A stretch of DNA of 64,000 nt from Paraburkholderia flava (GTDB taxonomy: Bacteria; Pseudomonadota; Gammaproteobacteria; Burkholderiales; Burkholderiaceae). The position numbers were made by a program, and so were the translations under genes. Below the pieces are notes generated by a model. It was not told the origin of the DNA, searched no databases, and worked only from the letters and a program-made list of their open reading frames with translations. Numbering within the stretch: the stretch's first letter is position 1; each line of letters opens with the position of its first letter. The stretch spans positions 186,001-250,000 of the forward strand of contig NZ_SMRO01000001.1 in NCBI RefSeq assembly GCF_004359985.1. Direction: 5' to 3'. This document shows positions 7,118-16,289 of this stretch, one piece after another.

Positions 7118-8125
7118 ATGAAACTGAATCGCGTGATCAGCACGGTCGAAGTGCACACCGGCGGCGAGCCGTTCCGGATCGTCACGAGCGGATTGCCGAA
7201 GATGCCGGGCAAAACCATCGTCGAGCGCCGCGCGTGGCTGAAGGAGCACGCGGACCATCTGCGCCGCGCACTGATGCTCGAGCCGCGCGGCCATGCCGAC
7301 ATGTACGGCGGCTACCTGACCGATGCGGTCTCCGAAGGCGCGGACTTCGGCATCATCTTCGTCCACAACGAGGGCTACAGCGATCATTGCGGCCACGGTG
7401 TGATCGCGCTCGCCACGGCGGCGGTCGCGCTCGGCTGGGTCGAGCGCACCGAGCCGGAAACGCGCGTCGGCATCGACGCGCCGTGCGGGTTCATCGAAGC
7501 ATTCGTCCGCTGGGACGGCGATCACACGGGCGGCGTGCGCTTCGTCAACGTGCCGTCGTTCGTGTGGCAGCGCGACGTGAGCGTGCAGACGCCATCGTTC
7601 GGCGAGGTGCGCGGCGACATCGCGTTCGGCGGCGCGTTCTATTTCTACGCGTCGGGCGAGCCGTTCGGACTCGAGATCCGCGAAGCAATGGTCGACCGGT
7701 TGATCCAGTTCGGCGCCGAAGTGAAGCGCGCGGCGAACGAAGCATTCAAGGTCGAGCATCCGCTGATTCCCGAGATCAATCACATCTACGGCACGATTGT
7801 CGACAACGCGCCGCGCCACCCCGGCTCGACGCAGGCGAACTGCTGCATCTTTGCCGACCGCGAGGTCGATCGTTCGCCGACCGGCTCCGGGACGGCGGGA
7901 CGCGTCGCGCAACTGTATGCGCGCGGCGAACTCGCGATGGGCGCGACGCTTGTCAACGAATCGGTGATCGGCACGGTGTTTCGCGGTCGCGTGCTGCGCG
8001 AGACGAAGCTCGATCGGTTCGATGCGGTGATCCCGGAGATCGAAGGCGACGCGCATATCTGCGGGTTCGCGAACTGGATCGTCGATGAACGCGATCCGTT
8101 GACGTATGGGTTTCTGGTGCGGTGA
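7118..8125 (+). CDS. lhpH: trans-3-hydroxy-L-proline dehydratase (proline racemase family)
   Basis: 335 residues. Proline racemase fold: HTGGEPFRI at the N-terminus, the first catalytic Cys91 in SDHCGHGVIALAT, and DRSPTGSGTAG where the second catalytic position is Thr255. Racemases and 4-hydroxyproline epimerases carry Cys at both positions; Cys/Thr is the established mark of trans-3-hydroxy-L-proline dehydratases, which eliminate water to give delta1-pyrroline-2-carboxylate. The downstream reductase for that product confirms the assignment. ATG 7118 was chosen over the TTG at 7082 because family homology begins at MKLNRVISTVEVHTGG. Cytoplasmic. Confidence 0.85.
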   Translation: MKLNRVISTVEVHTGGEPFRIVTSGLPKMPGKTIVERRAWLKEHADHLRRALMLEPRGHADMYGGYLTDAVSEGADFGIIFVHNEGYSDHCGHGVIALATAAVALGWVERTEPETRVGIDAPCGFIEAFVRWDGDHTGGVRFVNVPSFVWQRDVSVQTPSFGEVRGDIAFGGAFYFYASGEPFGLEIREAMVDRLIQFGAEVKRAANEAFKVEHPLIPEINHIYGTIVDNAPRHPGSTQANCCIFADREVDRSPTGSGTAGRVAQLYARGELAMGATLVNESVIGTVFRGRVLRETKLDRFDAVIPEIEGDAHICGFANWIVDERDPLTYGFLVR

Positions 8126-8195
8126 GCGTGGAGACTGGCGCATCGATCGCCGGTCCTGACGATCGCACCACAGAACAGACAAGGAGCACCTCCGT

Positions 8196-9131
8196 ATGAC
8201 CCGCCAGACCGTACAGATCCACGACGCCGCCGCGACCGCGCGCGTCACGCCGTACCCGGCACTCGTCGCCGCTTTGCGCACCGCGACCGCCGACTACGCG
8301 GCCGGCCGCATCGTCAGCCCCGAGCGTCTGGTCGTGCCGCTGAACGACGGCGGCATCCTGCTGTCGATGCCGGCCACCGCGCCCGATCTCGCGATCCACA
8401 AGCTCGTCAACGTCTGCCCGCGCAACGGCGAGCGGGACTTGCCGACGATCCACGGTCAGGTGATGGCGTTCGATGCGGACACCGGCGAGACGCGTTTCAT
8501 CCTCGACGGCCCGACCGTCACCGGACGACGCACCGCCGCGATGTCGATGCTCGGCATCGAGACGTTAAGTCAGTCGGCCCCACGCGACGTGTTGTTGATC
8601 GGCACCGGCACGCAGGCGGCGAATCACGCAGCGGCGCTCGCCGAGCTGTATCCCGATGCTCGCCTGCGCGTAAGCAGCCGCACGCTGGCTCGCGCGCAGG
8701 CGTTCTGCGACGCGCATCGCGCGCAGGCGCCGAACCTCGAACCGCTCGCAGGCGATGGCAATGGCGAAGTAACGCCGGAGTCGATCGATCTGGTCATCGC
8801 GTTAACGACGAGCCGTGCCGCTGTCTACGACGAAGCACCGCGCGCAGGCCGGCTCGTGATCGGCGTCGGCGCGTTCACGCCGGAGATGATCGAGCTGGGC
8901 GCACGCACGGTGCTCGGCAGCGCGCTGTTCGTCGACGATCTGGCGGGCGCGCGTCACGAGGCAGGAGACTTTCTGCAGGCGGGCATCGACTGGAACACGG
9001 TGACGGGCATCTCGGACGCGACTAAACAACCAGCCGACCGGCCGGTCGTCTTCAAATCGGTCGGCTGTGCGGCGTGGGATCTTGCCGCCTGCCGCGTCGC
9101 GCACGCGACGCTCTCAGCCGGCGGCGCGTGA
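8196..9131 (+). CDS. lhpI: delta1-pyrroline-2-carboxylate reductase (ornithine cyclodeaminase/mu-crystallin family)
   Basis: 311 residues with an AAGGAG ribosome site. The ornithine cyclodeaminase/mu-crystallin fold is recognised from HKLVNVCPRN, a substrate-binding Arg/Thr segment (TGRRTAAMS) and the Rossmann motif LLIGTGTQAANHAAAL near residue 130. Members reduce cyclic imines with NAD(P)H. Beside the dehydratase it would convert delta1-pyrroline-2-carboxylate to L-proline, completing trans-3-hydroxyproline use. Some members also reduce delta1-piperideine-2-carboxylate, so activity in lysine or pipecolate metabolism is possible. No transporter gene is in this unit. Confidence 0.83.
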   Translation: MTRQTVQIHDAAATARVTPYPALVAALRTATADYAAGRIVSPERLVVPLNDGGILLSMPATAPDLAIHKLVNVCPRNGERDLPTIHGQVMAFDADTGETRFILDGPTVTGRRTAAMSMLGIETLSQSAPRDVLLIGTGTQAANHAAALAELYPDARLRVSSRTLARAQAFCDAHRAQAPNLEPLAGDGNGEVTPESIDLVIALTTSRAAVYDEAPRAGRLVIGVGAFTPEMIELGARTVLGSALFVDDLAGARHEAGDFLQAGIDWNTVTGISDATKQPADRPVVFKSVGCAAWDLAACRVAHATLSAGGA

Positions 9132-9358
9132 GGTAACGCGGGAACACGCGAAGGCGAAGGAAAAGGAAAAGACAGTACAACGAGAGAATCGGCCCCACTC
9201 CGGGCAAAAAGTATTGCCCGGATAGCGTCTGGTGCCGTGCAAACATTCTCAAAACGTTGCACCATAGGCGTCTTGCAAAAACGGCCCGTGGCGGTTCTCG
9301 CGTGGTCGCTCTCTGCGCAGCCCTTTGCTCCTTTTCCCACGACGTCGCGAACCGCACC

Positions 9359-10834
9359 ATGACCAACCAGACCGCTCCTGCTTCGCCCGACCTGCCGCTC
9401 GACATGATCATCTTCGGCGGCGGCGGCGATCTGTCGGCCCGCAAGCTGTTGCCCGCGCTGTACATGGCGCACCAGCACGGCAACCTGCCGGCCGATACCC
9501 GCATCCTCGCCATCGGCCGCCGCCCGTGGTCGCGCGACGAATATCTGGGTTTCATGGAAGAGCAGTCGAAGCCGTTCGTCGGCGACAAGGCGTTCGACGC
9601 AGCCTCGTGGGACCGCTTTCTCGCGCTGTTCGAATACGTGCGTGTAGACGTCGGCTCGGCGGAAGACTACGCGCGTCTCGCCCAGGTCTCGCGCCCCAAC
9701 GTGCGCCGCGTGTTCTATCTCGCGACGTCGCCGAACCTGTTCACGACGATCTGCGACAACCTGTCGGCTGCCGGGCTCATCGACGAGCATTCGCGCGTCG
9801 TGCTCGAAAAGCCGCTCGGTTCGGATCTCGCATCCGCGCAGGCCATCAACACGTCGGTCGGTCAGCATTTCAACGAGCAGCAGATCTACCGGATCGACCA
9901 CTACCTCGGCAAGGAAACGGTGCAGAACCTGATGGTGCTGCGCTTCGGCAACGCGATCTTCGGGCCGCTGTGGCAGGCGCCGTACATCAAGAGCGTGCAG
10001 ATCACCGTGGCCGAGACGGTCGGCGTCGGCAGCCGGGCGGGTTTTTACGACGAAACCGGCGCGCTGCGCGACATGGTGCAGAACCACCTGCTGCAACTGC
10101 TGTGCATCGTCGCGATGGAACCGCCGGTATCGCTCGACCCGGACGCAGTCCGCGACGAGAAGCTGAAGGTGCTGCGCTCGCTGCGCGTGATGACGCCCGA
10201 AGACATCGCGCGTGACACGGTGCGCGGGCAGTACACGGCGGGCGCGGTCGGCGGCGAGCCGGTGAAGGGTTATCTGCAGGAAGACAACGTGCCGCCCGAC
10301 AGCCGCGCGGAAACCTTCGTCGCGCTGCGTGCGCACATCAACAACTGGCGCTGGGCGCACGTGCCGTTCTTCCTGCGTACCGGCAAGCGGATGCAGAAGA
10401 AGGTGTCGGAGATCGTCATCGAGTTCGCCGATCTGCCGTTCTCGATCATCCCGAGCGGTCCGCGCAGCTACGGCAACCGGCTCGTCATCACACTGCAGCC
10501 GGCCGAGTCGATCCAGCTGCAGATGCTCGCGAAGGAACCCGGCAGCGGCATGCACATGCTGCCGGTGAACCTGAATCTCGATCTCGAGCAGGCGTTCACC
10601 GAGCGCCGCGCCGAAGCGTACGAGCGTCTGCTGATCGACGTGGTGCGCGGCCGTCTCACGCATTTCATGCGGCGCGACGAGCTGGAAGCCGCGTGGGCGT
10701 GGGCCGATCCGATTCTGGCCGGCTGGAAAGCGTCGGCCGACAAGCCGCGTCCGTACACGGCGGGCACCTTCGGGCCGTCGGCGTCGACCACGCTGATGGC
10801 ACGCGAAAACTCGGTCTGGGCGGAAGAGTCCTGA
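9359..10834 (+). CDS. zwf: Glucose-6-phosphate 1-dehydrogenase
   Basis: 491 residues from ATG 9359; the frame is open 100 bases further upstream but the added residues are unlike the family. It oxidises glucose 6-phosphate to 6-phosphogluconolactone with NAD(P)+, feeding the Entner-Doudoroff and pentose phosphate routes. Seen: the nucleotide-binding FGGGGDLSARKLLPALY near the N-terminus, EKPLGSDL, and the active-site signature RIDHYLGKETVQNL (catalytic His in DHYLGKE). The length matches bacterial enzymes. It stands alone here, without pgl or edd, and is followed by a strong hairpin terminator, so it is probably monocistronic. Confidence 0.96.
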   Translation: MTNQTAPASPDLPLDMIIFGGGGDLSARKLLPALYMAHQHGNLPADTRILAIGRRPWSRDEYLGFMEEQSKPFVGDKAFDAASWDRFLALFEYVRVDVGSAEDYARLAQVSRPNVRRVFYLATSPNLFTTICDNLSAAGLIDEHSRVVLEKPLGSDLASAQAINTSVGQHFNEQQIYRIDHYLGKETVQNLMVLRFGNAIFGPLWQAPYIKSVQITVAETVGVGSRAGFYDETGALRDMVQNHLLQLLCIVAMEPPVSLDPDAVRDEKLKVLRSLRVMTPEDIARDTVRGQYTAGAVGGEPVKGYLQEDNVPPDSRAETFVALRAHINNWRWAHVPFFLRTGKRMQKKVSEIVIEFADLPFSIIPSGPRSYGNRLVITLQPAESIQLQMLAKEPGSGMHMLPVNLNLDLEQAFTERRAEAYERLLIDVVRGRLTHFMRRDELEAAWAWADPILAGWKASADKPRPYTAGTFGPSASTTLMARENSVWAEES

Positions 10835-10886
10835 GTCCGCAAGCAGGCACGCGGGCCGGCTAGACGCTAGCCCGCCTGCCGCAAGC

Positions 10887-10936
10887 AAATGGGGCGCATG
10901 CCGCCGGCGAATCTGCCGGCTGGATGCGCCCCATTT
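10887..10936 (+). terminator. Strong hairpin after zwf
   Basis: A 13-base perfect inverted repeat (AAATGGGGCGCAT at 10887-10899 with its complement at 10924-10936) encloses an inner GCCGGC pair (10903-10908 and 10915-10920) with a six-base loop. It sits 52 bases after the zwf stop and is followed by T-rich DNA. It fits an intrinsic terminator. Confidence 0.8.
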
Positions 10937-10977
10937 CTCATTTTCGGCGTCTCATTTTTCGCATCTCATTTTTCTGG
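10936..10977 (+). repeat. Three tandem 14-bp T-rich units after the terminator
   Basis: TCTCATTTTCGGCG, TCTCATTTTTCGCA and TCTCATTTTTCTGG lie head to tail at 10936-10977, immediately after the zwf hairpin. The T-runs could serve as successive release tracts. The remainder to 11188 holds the promoter region of the next gene; I see no clear sigma-70 pair there. Confidence 0.6.
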
Positions 10978-11188
10978 GCCTTTTTATCAGATTAATTGGC
11001 GGCTTTCCTTTTGAGCACGATTAGCGCAGTTCGCGTTTTACGTAACCGTAGAAATTTGCTTCGAAAAATTCGGTAGCGCTCACCCCATTATCCGACTTCG
11101 TGAGAGGCTAGGCCCGTCATGCTTTTACGCGTTTTATAGCGTGTGGCATGGCGTTTCTACTATCTTGTCACTTAAAAGAGGCCACATA

Positions 11189-11974
11189 ATGGATCGCCTT
11201 AATCCTGCAGTTTTACCTGCCGAATTTCGTCGCGAACACGCCGACGCCGGACAGCTTGAATCCTCATCCGCGTCACTGCAACAGGAAAGAATGCCGTTCA
11301 CCGTCCGTATCGTCGCCGACGACAACGGCCTTGAAAAAGCAGTGCAGATGCGTCGTCTCGCTTATAGCCGTCATCTACCCGATTTCGCCGAGAAGATGGC
11401 GATCGAACGCAGCGATCGTGAACCAGGCACGATCGTGCTGCTTGCCGAGTCGAAGCTCGATGGAGGCCCGCTCGGCACGATGCGTATCCAGACCAACGAG
11501 TTCGCACCGCTCGCGCTCGAACAGTCCGTCACGTTGCCCGACTGGCTGCGCGGAACCCGGCTCGCGGAAGCGACGCGGCTCGGCGTCGCCGGCGGCACGA
11601 TCGGCCGGATGGTGAAGATCGCGTTGTGCAAGGCACTGTTCATGTACTGCGGACAGGAACAGATCGACTGGATGGTCATCACCGCGCGTTCGCCACTAGA
11701 CCGGGAATACGAAGCCATGTTATTCGTCGATGTTTTTGGTAAAGAGGAGTTTTTGCCGATGGCGCATGTGGGCGGATTACATCATCGTGTGATGGCAAAG
11801 CCGGTGGCAGTCGCTCGACAACGCTGGGCAGAAGTGCGGCATCCGCTTTACCGGTTCGTGTTTCAAACTTCGCATCCGGATATCGATCTAAATCCTATGC
11901 ATTTATCTTTGGAGCCGGAAACGGTACGATGCCCAAGGGATTCGGAAATTGCCCAGCCAATCAGAACGAGATAA
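11189..11974 (+). CDS. FeeM-like N-acyltransferase (GNAT fold, AHL-synthase-related)
   Basis: 261 residues from ATG 11189 with an AAAGAGG ribosome site. After an unstructured N-terminus, residues 35-200 match the FeeM/N-acyl amino acid synthase branch of the GNAT fold, relatives of LuxI autoinducer synthases: VQMRRLAYSRHLPDF, a strand giving GTMRIQTNE, TRLAEATRLGV and a late HHRVMAKPV segment. FeeM joins an acyl-ACP-borne fatty acid to an amino acid; the substrate here is unknown. It lies about 100 bases upstream of a 7TM-GGDEF-EAL gene on the same strand. The two may form an operon linking a lipid-like signal or envelope lipid to c-di-GMP (inference). Confidence 0.7.
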   Translation: MDRLNPAVLPAEFRREHADAGQLESSSASLQQERMPFTVRIVADDNGLEKAVQMRRLAYSRHLPDFAEKMAIERSDREPGTIVLLAESKLDGGPLGTMRIQTNEFAPLALEQSVTLPDWLRGTRLAEATRLGVAGGTIGRMVKIALCKALFMYCGQEQIDWMVITARSPLDREYEAMLFVDVFGKEEFLPMAHVGGLHHRVMAKPVAVARQRWAEVRHPLYRFVFQTSHPDIDLNPMHLSLEPETVRCPRDSEIAQPIRTR

Positions 11975-12080
11975 CCCGGAATGTCGGCCAACCCTGCGCG
12001 GCGACGGCGAAACCGAAGCGGTTTCGCTGCCGCTGTCGCGGCACCCGCGACGCCCACGGCGAATCAGGGGATCACCACTA

Positions 12081-15035
12081 ATGAAAGCGGCGGCACTTTT
12101 TTCGCGATCGAGGGACATGCGTGCGGGGACCGACAGGCTGCTGTATGCCTTCTCGATCTATCTCGTGCCGTTGCTGATCGCGGCCGCCACGTTAGCGGTG
12201 CTGGTGTGGTCGCCGCACCGTTTCGAGTCGAGCGGCGCGCTGCCCGTCACGCTGCGCGCCGTCCACGACGAGCACGCGGCGCTGGCGCCGGCCGCGGCGC
12301 TCGCGCAACTGCAACAGGCCGGGCCGACGCGCCGCTATAGCACGCAGCTCGCCGAAACCCCGATCTGGTTCACGTTCGACGCGCCGGCGTTGCAGCCGGC
12401 GCGTCCGGTTTTCATCGAGTTGCCGTCGCGTCATGCGCAAACCCTGGCCTGCTGGGATGCGACGACGCTAACGCCGCTCGGTACCGCCGACCGGCTCGCG
12501 ACGAGCGGTCGCATCAGCCCGGTCAAGGCGGGCTTCTCGCTCGAACTCGGCACGCTGAGCGTCGCGCAGCCCATTCTTTGCCGCGGCACCTTTTCCGGTC
12601 CCGCGTACATCAACGCCTTCGCGTGGGACAGCCAGAGTCTGGCCGGCTCCGCGCTCGATTTCCAGGAAAGCTCCGCGCTGATCGCCGGCGGTCTGCTGAC
12701 GCTCGCGGTGTTCGTGTTCGTCACCGCGCTGATCAATCGCGAACTGACCTATGTGATCTTCTCCGTGTGGCTCGTCGGCAACCTGCGGTTGTGCGCGAAC
12801 GCGATGGGCTGGGACACCGAGTGGATCGGCCGCGAGATTCCTCCGGAGGCGATGCATCTGCTGCGGCAGATCACGTTCGCGATCTACTACCTGCTGACGG
12901 TCGCGCTGTTCGGCCGGCTGTTCCGCCGCGAACTGAAAGTAGTCGGCTACCGGTGGACGCTGCGCATCGTCCAGTACAACGGCGTGCTGCTGTTCATCGC
13001 GTCGTGCGTGCTGAGCTACGAGCATTTCATTCCGGTGCTGTGGGTGCTGAGCAGTCTCGGCATGAGCGTGCTGATCTTCCTGTTGACGCGGCTCGTCTGG
13101 ATGGCGCGTTCGCGCACGGTGATGTGGTACGTCGCGTCGATGGCGGTGGTGCTGTTCGCGACGTTCTCCGAGGTACTGGGCGCCGCGTTCGGCATCAAGC
13201 TGCTGTTCGGCGGCATCAATCCGGTGATCACCGCGCTGTCGTCGAGCATGATGGCTGCGTTCGCGATCGCCGAGCAGGTACGCGCCGAGCGTGAGCGTCG
13301 CCGCCAGGTGCAGACCGAACTGCGCAATACCTACGACGTCACGCCGATCGGTCTCTTCACGCTCGACGGCGAAGGCCGTTTCGTCCGCGCGAACCCGGCG
13401 CTGCGCACGATGCTCGATCTGCACCGCACCGACTACGGCACGCGCCACTGGGGCGATTATTTCGAAGCCGGCGCGTGGGCCGCGCTGCAGACGCTCGCGC
13501 ATCAGGGCAGCGAAGGCGAACTGGAACTTGCGGGCGCGGCGAGTGGCGCAAACGACAGTGCTGTGCGCCGCTATTCGCTGAAGGCGACGCGTTCGAACGG
13601 CTGGATCGAAGGCTCGCTGCAGGACGTCACTGAACGCGCGAAGGCGATCGAGCAGCTGCATTTCCTCGCCGAGCACGATCCGCTCACCGCGTCGCTGAAC
13701 CGTCGCGGCGTCGAGAAGGCGATCGCCGCGCAGGGTGCGCAGACGAAGCCGTGGGCGCTCGCGTATATCGATCTCGATCGCTTCAAGCTGATCAACGATC
13801 TGTTCGGCCATCGCGCCGGCGACGAAGTGCTCAAGCAGGTCACCGCGCGCACGCGCGGGCTGTTTCAGAACCGTTATCCGGTCGGTCGGATCGGTGGCGA
13901 CGAGTTTGTCTGCGTGATGACCGATACGCCGATCGACGACGCGATCGCGAAATGCCACGAACTGATCGCGGCGCTCAGCGCGGCGCCGTATCAGGTCGGG
14001 CGGCGCTCGTTCCAGGTGAAGGCGTCGATCGGGTTGATCGAATGCTCGCCGGGCGTGCGCGTGCAGGACGCGCTGTCGCACGCGGACCGCGCATGCCGCG
14101 AGGCGAAGCGCGTCGCGCATGCGCGGCTCGTCACGTATCGCAAGGGCGCCGCCGCGTTCGAGGAGCGCGCGAAGGAGCGGCTGCTGGTCGAATCGCTCGG
14201 ACAGAACCGCGTGCCCGCTGGGCTCTTTCTCGTGATGCAGCCGATCATGTCGCTGAGTACGCCGACAGCATCGCTGAATTTCGAGGTGCTGCTGCGGCTG
14301 CGTGCACAGGACGGCTCGACGCTGCCGGCCGGCAAGGTGATCGTCGCCGCCGAGGAGTCGGGCAACATCGCGGCGATCGATCGCTGGGTGATGACGACGA
14401 CGCTCGAATGGCTCGACGCGAACGCCGCGCAGCTCGCGAACACGCGCTTTGTCTGCGTGAATCTGAGCGGCGGTTCGCTGAACGACGAGCAGTTCGTCGA
14501 GGATATCTTCGCGCTGTTTGGCCGCTATAGCGCGATCGTGCATTACCTGTGCCTCGAGATCACCGAGAGCGTCGCGTTGCACGATCTCGAGAACACGCGG
14601 CGCTTCATCGCGCGCGTGCACGACATGGGCGGCAAGATCGCGCTCGACGATTTCGGCGCGGGCTATACGTCGTTCCGTTATCTGAAGGAGCTGTCGGCGG
14701 ATGCGTTGAAGATCGACGGCGAATTCATTCGCACGATGTGTGCGCATCCGGCCGATACCGCGATCGTCGAGGCGATCGTCGCGCTGGCTCGCAACCTCGG
14801 CATGCGCAGCATCGCGGAATGGGTCGAGGATCTTGGTACGTTGACCGCGTTGAAAGAGATCGGCGTCGACTATGTGCAGGGTTACGCGATCGCGCGGCCG
14901 CAGGAAAGCGGGGCGATTCTCGCGGCGCAATCGGCAGCGAGCTTTGTCACCGATCCGGAGATCGCACGCTTTGTCGAGAGTCTGATGGTGCCGGCCGAAC
15001 GCGGCCAGCATACCTACACCGCACGCGCGGGCTGA
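12081..15035 (+). CDS. 7TM-type sensor with PAS, GGDEF and EAL domains
   Basis: 984 residues from ATG 12081 (AGGGG 11 bases upstream). Order: short N-terminal helix (about 20-40), a periplasmic beta-rich region to about 190 resembling 7TMR-DISM extracellular domains, seven hydrophobic helices to about 400, a PAS-like segment (TYDVTPIGLFTLDGEGRF), GGDEF (intact IGGDEF, with IDLDRFKLINDLFGH before it) and EAL. The EAL motif reads FEVLLRL, but EITES, DDFGAGY and ALKIDGEF are intact. It may therefore make and/or degrade cyclic di-GMP; the GGDEF site looks active and has no RxxD inhibition site. Inner membrane. Probably cotranscribed with the FeeM-like gene. Confidence 0.9.
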   Translation: MKAAALFSRSRDMRAGTDRLLYAFSIYLVPLLIAAATLAVLVWSPHRFESSGALPVTLRAVHDEHAALAPAAALAQLQQAGPTRRYSTQLAETPIWFTFDAPALQPARPVFIELPSRHAQTLACWDATTLTPLGTADRLATSGRISPVKAGFSLELGTLSVAQPILCRGTFSGPAYINAFAWDSQSLAGSALDFQESSALIAGGLLTLAVFVFVTALINRELTYVIFSVWLVGNLRLCANAMGWDTEWIGREIPPEAMHLLRQITFAIYYLLTVALFGRLFRRELKVVGYRWTLRIVQYNGVLLFIASCVLSYEHFIPVLWVLSSLGMSVLIFLLTRLVWMARSRTVMWYVASMAVVLFATFSEVLGAAFGIKLLFGGINPVITALSSSMMAAFAIAEQVRAERERRRQVQTELRNTYDVTPIGLFTLDGEGRFVRANPALRTMLDLHRTDYGTRHWGDYFEAGAWAALQTLAHQGSEGELELAGAASGANDSAVRRYSLKATRSNGWIEGSLQDVTERAKAIEQLHFLAEHDPLTASLNRRGVEKAIAAQGAQTKPWALAYIDLDRFKLINDLFGHRAGDEVLKQVTARTRGLFQNRYPVGRIGGDEFVCVMTDTPIDDAIAKCHELIAALSAAPYQVGRRSFQVKASIGLIECSPGVRVQDALSHADRACREAKRVAHARLVTYRKGAAAFEERAKERLLVESLGQNRVPAGLFLVMQPIMSLSTPTASLNFEVLLRLRAQDGSTLPAGKVIVAAEESGNIAAIDRWVMTTTLEWLDANAAQLANTRFVCVNLSGGSLNDEQFVEDIFALFGRYSAIVHYLCLEITESVALHDLENTRRFIARVHDMGGKIALDDFGAGYTSFRYLKELSADALKIDGEFIRTMCAHPADTAIVEAIVALARNLGMRSIAEWVEDLGTLTALKEIGVDYVQGYAIARPQESGAILAAQSAASFVTDPEIARFVESLMVPAERGQHTYTARAG

Positions 15036-15055
15036 CCGCGCTTCTAAACAGCACC

Positions 15056-16135
15056 TCAATACACGTCGACGCGCCCCGGAAACGTCTCGTTGAACGCCGC
15101 CGTCTCTTCGACGGCGGCCGCGCCTTGCTGTTCACGGTACATCACCGGCGGCACGCCGAACTGCTTGCGGAATTCGCGGCCGAGATGCGACGCATCCGAA
15201 AATCCGCAGCTCGATGCGATGTCGGCGACGGTGCGATCCGAACTCGTCAGCAGCCATGAAGCGGTGCGCAGCCGAACCTGCTTCGCGAAGGTCTGCGGGC
15301 TCTTGCCGGTTTCGGCCTTGAATAAGCGTTCGAGTTGCCGGGGCGACAGATCGAGTTTGTGCGCGAGTTCCTCGAGTGGCAACGAGCGGCCGACGTGCTG
15401 TTCCATCAGCAGGATCGCGCGCTTCACCTTCGGATGCGTGGCCGGTTCGAGCCCCGGCGGATGCGGCTGCGGCGCGTTGCCTTTCTGCATCTCGCCGACG
15501 AGCAGGATACGCAACGCCTTCTGCACGGTCGCGTGCTCGAAATGCCGCAGCAGGATCGCGGCGGCGACGTCGATCGACGCGCGGCCGCCCGAACACGTGA
15601 TACGCCTGCGGTCGATCACGAACAGCCGGTCCGCGATCAGCGCATCCGGATTCAGCGCCGGAAAGCGCTCGACAAAATCCCAGTAGTGAAACCAGCTCAC
15701 GCAGATCCGGTGGCCGTCGAGCACACCCGTGCGCATCAGCGCGAACACGCCGGTGCAGATGCCGACCAGCGTCGCGTCGTGACGCGCGGCCTGGCGGATG
15801 AACTGCAGCGTTTCGTCGCTGGCCTGCGGACCCGAATGCAGCAGCCCGCCGACGACCACCACGTAATCGAACGGCTCCGCGTTCGCGAAGGTTTCCCACG
15901 GCGTGATCTGGATACCGCAGCTCGCGCGCACCGGCGCGAGCGTGTCGCCGATCACGCTCCACGAGCAGCGCACCGGCTTGCTGTAGTCGCCTTCGTCGGC
16001 GGACAGCCGCAGCATGTCGACGAAACCGGAGAACGCGGTCAGCGTGAAGTTCGGCAGCAGCACGATGCCGAAGCGGATGCGCTCCTTCGGGGCGGCGTCG
16101 ATCGAGGTCAGCGGTAAGGATTCTGCGGTTTTCAT
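15056..16135 (-). CDS. GATase-1/AraC-family regulator of sarcosine/betaine catabolism (SouR/GbdR-like)
   Basis: 359 residues. The N-terminal DJ-1/PfpI-like domain (FGIVLLPNFTLTAFSGFVDMLR, VVVVGGLLHSG, GICTGVFALMRTGVLDG) is fused to a C-terminal double AraC helix-turn-helix (LPLEELAHKLDLSPRQLERLF, and VADIASSCGFSDASHLGREF). This GATR architecture is that of GbdR and SouR, which activate glycine betaine, dimethylglycine and sarcosine genes in Pseudomonas. Divergence from sdaA-soxBDAG, with a 330-base gap, makes it the likely activator of that operon, with sarcosine or dimethylglycine as candidate ligand. SouR is my preferred ortholog by context; sequence alone does not separate it from GbdR. 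Confidence 0.85.
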   Translation of the reverse strand: MKTAESLPLTSIDAAPKERIRFGIVLLPNFTLTAFSGFVDMLRLSADEGDYSKPVRCSWSVIGDTLAPVRASCGIQITPWETFANAEPFDYVVVVGGLLHSGPQASDETLQFIRQAARHDATLVGICTGVFALMRTGVLDGHRICVSWFHYWDFVERFPALNPDALIADRLFVIDRRRITCSGGRASIDVAAAILLRHFEHATVQKALRILLVGEMQKGNAPQPHPPGLEPATHPKVKRAILLMEQHVGRSLPLEELAHKLDLSPRQLERLFKAETGKSPQTFAKQVRLRTASWLLTSSDRTVADIASSCGFSDASHLGREFRKQFGVPPVMYREQQGAAAVEETAAFNETFPGRVDVY

Positions 16136-16264
16136 CGTGAAGCGAGGGCCGGGGTGAGCCAGCGGGGTTAAACCTGTACGAAGTCGGGGCTGTCGTCGCG
16201 CGCACGCAGGTACGCGCGCGCGATGGTCCTAGCGTCGCCGATCGGGCCCGCCGCGACTTGCGCA

Positions 16265-16289
16265 TTTCCGCCGCGAACCATCGCGGAAA
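16265..16289. promoter_or_regulatory. Inverted repeat in regulator/sdaA intergenic region
   Basis: TTTCCGC at 16265-16271 and GCGGAAA at 16283-16289 form a seven-base inverted repeat with 11-base spacing, midway in the 330-base gap (16136-16465) between the GATase-AraC regulator and sdaA. It is a candidate activator site. I found no convincing sigma-70 promoter pair in the gap. Confidence 0.35.

Noticed and set aside
6938..8281. Upstream extension of the FadR-type regulator frame to a 693-residue protein
   Set aside because: The extension is antisense to lhpH and lacks homology; the winged helix begins right after the ATG at 6937.
12468..15059. 863-residue open frame on the minus strand
   Set aside because: Antisense to the 7TM-GGDEF-EAL gene; Arg/His-rich composition with no domain, typical of GC-rich antisense frames.
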